The notes under the pieces: generated by a model
Databases searched by the model: none
What the model saw: the letters and a program-made list of their open reading frames with translations, nothing else
Told to the model about the DNA's origin: nothing
Shown: in pieces, positions 38,524 to 40,056 of the stretch
How positions within the stretch are numbered: position 1 is the first letter of the stretch
Layout: every line of letters starts with the position of its first letter
Position numbers and translations under genes: made by a program
Source: an uncultured bacterium
GTDB lineage: Bacteria; Actinomycetota; Coriobacteriia; Coriobacteriales; Coriobacteriaceae
Assembly: GCA_905214465.1 (NCBI GenBank)
Contig: CAJMMD010000020.1
Location: 1-40,056, forward strand
Direction: 5' to 3'
Length of the DNA: 40,056 nucleotides

Positions 38524-39399
38524 ATGTTCGATATGGTTTCTCGCCGCGGATTCGTCTCACTCTCCGCTGTCGCCGCTGCCGGCCTTGGGCTTGCCGGCTG
38601 CTCCGGCAACAAGGAGCCTGAGGCGACCGGCTCCGATGCCGGCTCCGCCAAGGCCTCTTCCAAGAAGGAAACCGTCGAGCTGCAGGTCTTTGCCGCCAAC
38701 TCGCTCGAGAAGGCTTTGCCCGAGGTTCAGAAGCTCTACACCGAGCAGACCGGTACCACCTTTGCCGACACGCAGTTTAAGGCGTCCGGCGACCTCGTTG
38801 AGCAGATGCGTGCCGGTGCCACGGTCGACGTGCTCATCACCGCTTCCAAGGGCACCATGGATGACTCTGAGACCGTCGAGCTCGTCGATGCCGACACCCG
38901 TGAGGATATGTTCGTCAACGATCTTGTGATCATTCGCGCCGAGGGCTCCGACACCAAGGTCGAGGCCATCGCCGACGTCGCGAATCTGGGCGGCAAGATC
39001 GCCATTGGCGACGCCAAGACCGTTCCCGCCGGCAAGTACGCCAACCAGGCGCTGGCTTCTGTGGGCCTCTATACCGGCACCGAGGGCGACGACGGCGAGT
39101 ATGCGCCCGAGATCGCCGACAAGGTCGCGCTGGCAGACAAAGTTGGTACCGCCGCCGCCTATGTGTCCACAGGCGACTGCGTGGCCGGTTTTGTCTACAG
39201 CTCCGATATCTTCCGCTACGACGGCATCGAGGAGGCGCTCGTGTGTCCCGAGGACTCGCACAAGCCCATCGTGTATCCGGGCGCCGTTGCCAAGAGCTCC
39301 GAACATGCCGACGAGGCTAAGGCGTTCATCGACTTTTGCCTGTCCAACAAGAAGGCTCAGAAGATTTGGGCTAAGTACGGCTTTGAGCTTTCCGCGTAG
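38524..39399 (+). CDS. modA: Molybdate ABC transporter substrate-binding lipoprotein
   Basis: 291 aa, extracytoplasmic. The N terminus has a twin-Arg motif (SRRGFVS, residues 6-12) and a lipobox LAGC with Cys26, so it is probably exported by Tat and lipid-anchored. The ModA fold follows: LQVFAANSLEKALPEVQKLY, FKASGDLVEQMRAGATVDVL, NDLVIIRAEG and AGFVYSSDI. The ATG at 38524 follows AAAGGG by 6 nt; a TTG at 38518 is possible. It is separated from the moeA unit by a terminator and its own regulated promoter. Tungstate or sulfate binding cannot be ruled out, but the molybdenum genes beside it favour molybdate. Confidence 0.9.
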   Translation: MFDMVSRRGFVSLSAVAAAGLGLAGCSGNKEPEATGSDAGSAKASSKKETVELQVFAANSLEKALPEVQKLYTEQTGTTFADTQFKASGDLVEQMRAGATVDVLITASKGTMDDSETVELVDADTREDMFVNDLVIIRAEGSDTKVEAIADVANLGGKIAIGDAKTVPAGKYANQALASVGLYTGTEGDDGEYAPEIADKVALADKVGTAAAYVSTGDCVAGFVYSSDIFRYDGIEEALVCPEDSHKPIVYPGAVAKSSEHADEAKAFIDFCLSNKKAQKIWAKYGFELSA

Positions 39400-39467
39400 T
39401 GCGGCTTGGCGCGATAATTCCATCGTTTTGTGTCTCACTCCGTCCTTGTGTTCGCTTGGAGCTTTTC

Positions 39468-40056
39468 GTGCTTAATAGATTCCGCATGCTTGTCGTCTGT
39501 GCTTTGACCCTCGCGCTTTGCTGGGTGCCGGGACTTGCGTTTGCTGGGGACGCTGAGGACGGGGCCCAGGTTGCTGCGACCGCTCATGGGCTTTCCTATG
39601 GGATCGAGGGTTTTGAGCGGTTGGCCAAGGGGACTGCTCGTGCCATGGAGGGCCAGCCTGAGGGCTATCGGTTTCCCGTTGACGAGGACGTGGACCTTGT
39701 AGTGGCGCCCGCTGCCGATCGCGTTGTGGTGTGGATATCGCCCAAGGCAGTCGAGAAGTATGGTTTGGATCCGCAGGACAACGAGTGCGTATCGGGTCTC
39801 AAGGCTCTCGTCTGTGAGCTCGACAGCGCAAACCGCATGGGAGGTGCGCAGCTAGGGGACGTGGATCTTCCTTGGTATGTTACGGCGGAAACAACGTTTG
39901 ATGCCGGCGGGTATACCTATGGCTTTGATGTGCGTGGTGCGGATGGGGACCGCTATGTGGTGATTGCATCGGCCTCGGGTGATGCCAAGGGCGGCGCGCG
40001 TTGGCTTGATAGCGCTCAAATGGTAGAAGCATCGTCTGTCGTGTTGCGGGATGAGC
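39468..40056 (+). CDS. Exported protein of unknown function, 3' end beyond window
   Basis: The frame opens at a GTG (39468) with GGAG 6 nt upstream and stays open for at least 196 codons to the window end. The first 26 residues (MLNRFRMLVVCALTLALCWV and then PGLAFA) form a Sec signal peptide with an AFA-type cleavage site, and the mature part is acidic and rich in VVV/WIS beta stretches (RVVVWISPKAVEKYG, DRYVVIASASG). No family recognised. It starts 68 nt after modA on the same strand, so it may be cotranscribed with the molybdate transporter. The start could also be the ATG at 39486. Confidence 0.78.
   Translation, partial: MLNRFRMLVVCALTLALCWVPGLAFAGDAEDGAQVAATAHGLSYGIEGFERLAKGTARAMEGQPEGYRFPVDEDVDLVVAPAADRVVVWISPKAVEKYGLDPQDNECVSGLKALVCELDSANRMGGAQLGDVDLPWYVTAETTFDAGGYTYGFDVRGADGDRYVVIASASGDAKGGARWLDSAQMVEASSVVLRDE

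Noticed and set aside
1..40056. CRISPR arrays, transposases, integrases and phage genes
   Set aside because: No regular repeat-spacer array was seen and no product in the window resembles these. The repeats found are palindromic or short tandem.

Overview
The window is about 40 kb of GC-rich bacterial chromosome with short intergenic gaps, AAAGGAG-type ribosome binding sites and frequent GTG/TTG starts. Gene content and style (lone TTG-started rpsA, an Arc-like gene beside an SPFH gene, membrane-anchored XRE regulators, a cysteine desulfidase of the CyuA family, many hairpin repeats) fit a gut Coriobacteriia, most likely Collinsella. That placement is inference from style; no 16S gene is present. 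No CRISPR array, transposase, integrase, phage gene or tRNA was seen.

Layout. 1-4.8 kb: an M18 aminopeptidase (minus), polA, and a 129-bp perfect-armed inverted repeat next to a Cof-type HAD phosphatase. 5.6-9.3 kb: arginine synthesis, with a 24-codon arginine-rich leader ORF, argG, a 56-codon orphan ORF and argH. 9.7-12.4 kb: ndk, rpiB and a CyuA-type cysteine desulfidase. 12.4-16 kb: accessory region on the minus strand, with a 3'-truncated XRE regulator, an iteron-like array, a small membrane protein, an intact paralogous XRE regulator, and an SPFH/Arc-like pair. 16.2-19.4 kb: a Mef-like efflux gene behind a 9-codon leader peptide resembling those of mef and erm(D), an unknown membrane protein and a single-domain MGMT-like gene. 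19.6-26.1 kb: HAD phosphatase, trpS, a wecA/tagO remnant abutting a 5'-truncated sugar isomerase fused to a PTS EIIBC, a DeoR regulator and another HAD protein. 26.2-33.9 kb: rpsA, RNase P RNA, a YigZ-family gene, a C_GCAxxG_C_C protein, an O-acetylhomoserine sulfhydrylase, an MFS exporter, xpt and a stand-alone GGQ release-factor-like protein. 33.9-40 kb: a diacylglycerol-kinase-family lipid kinase, a CLC transporter of the fluoride-exporter type, and molybdenum genes (moeA, a mogA/moaB-type gene, a Tat-type ModA lipoprotein, and an exported protein cut by the window end).

Functional links. argG and argH catalyse the last two steps of arginine synthesis and appear to sit under a translated leader. 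moeA and the mogA-type gene are translationally adjacent and precede molybdate uptake, so cofactor synthesis and metal import are grouped. The isomerase, EIIBC and DeoR genes look like a sugar uptake and catabolism cassette whose left edge was lost at a rearrangement point.

The most interesting signals are the two upstream leader peptides (16288-16317 and 5862-5936), the double break at about 22130-22140, the homopolymer-linked isomerase/EIIBC fusion, the XRE locus with paired upstream repeats, and several families of palindromic intergenic repeats.
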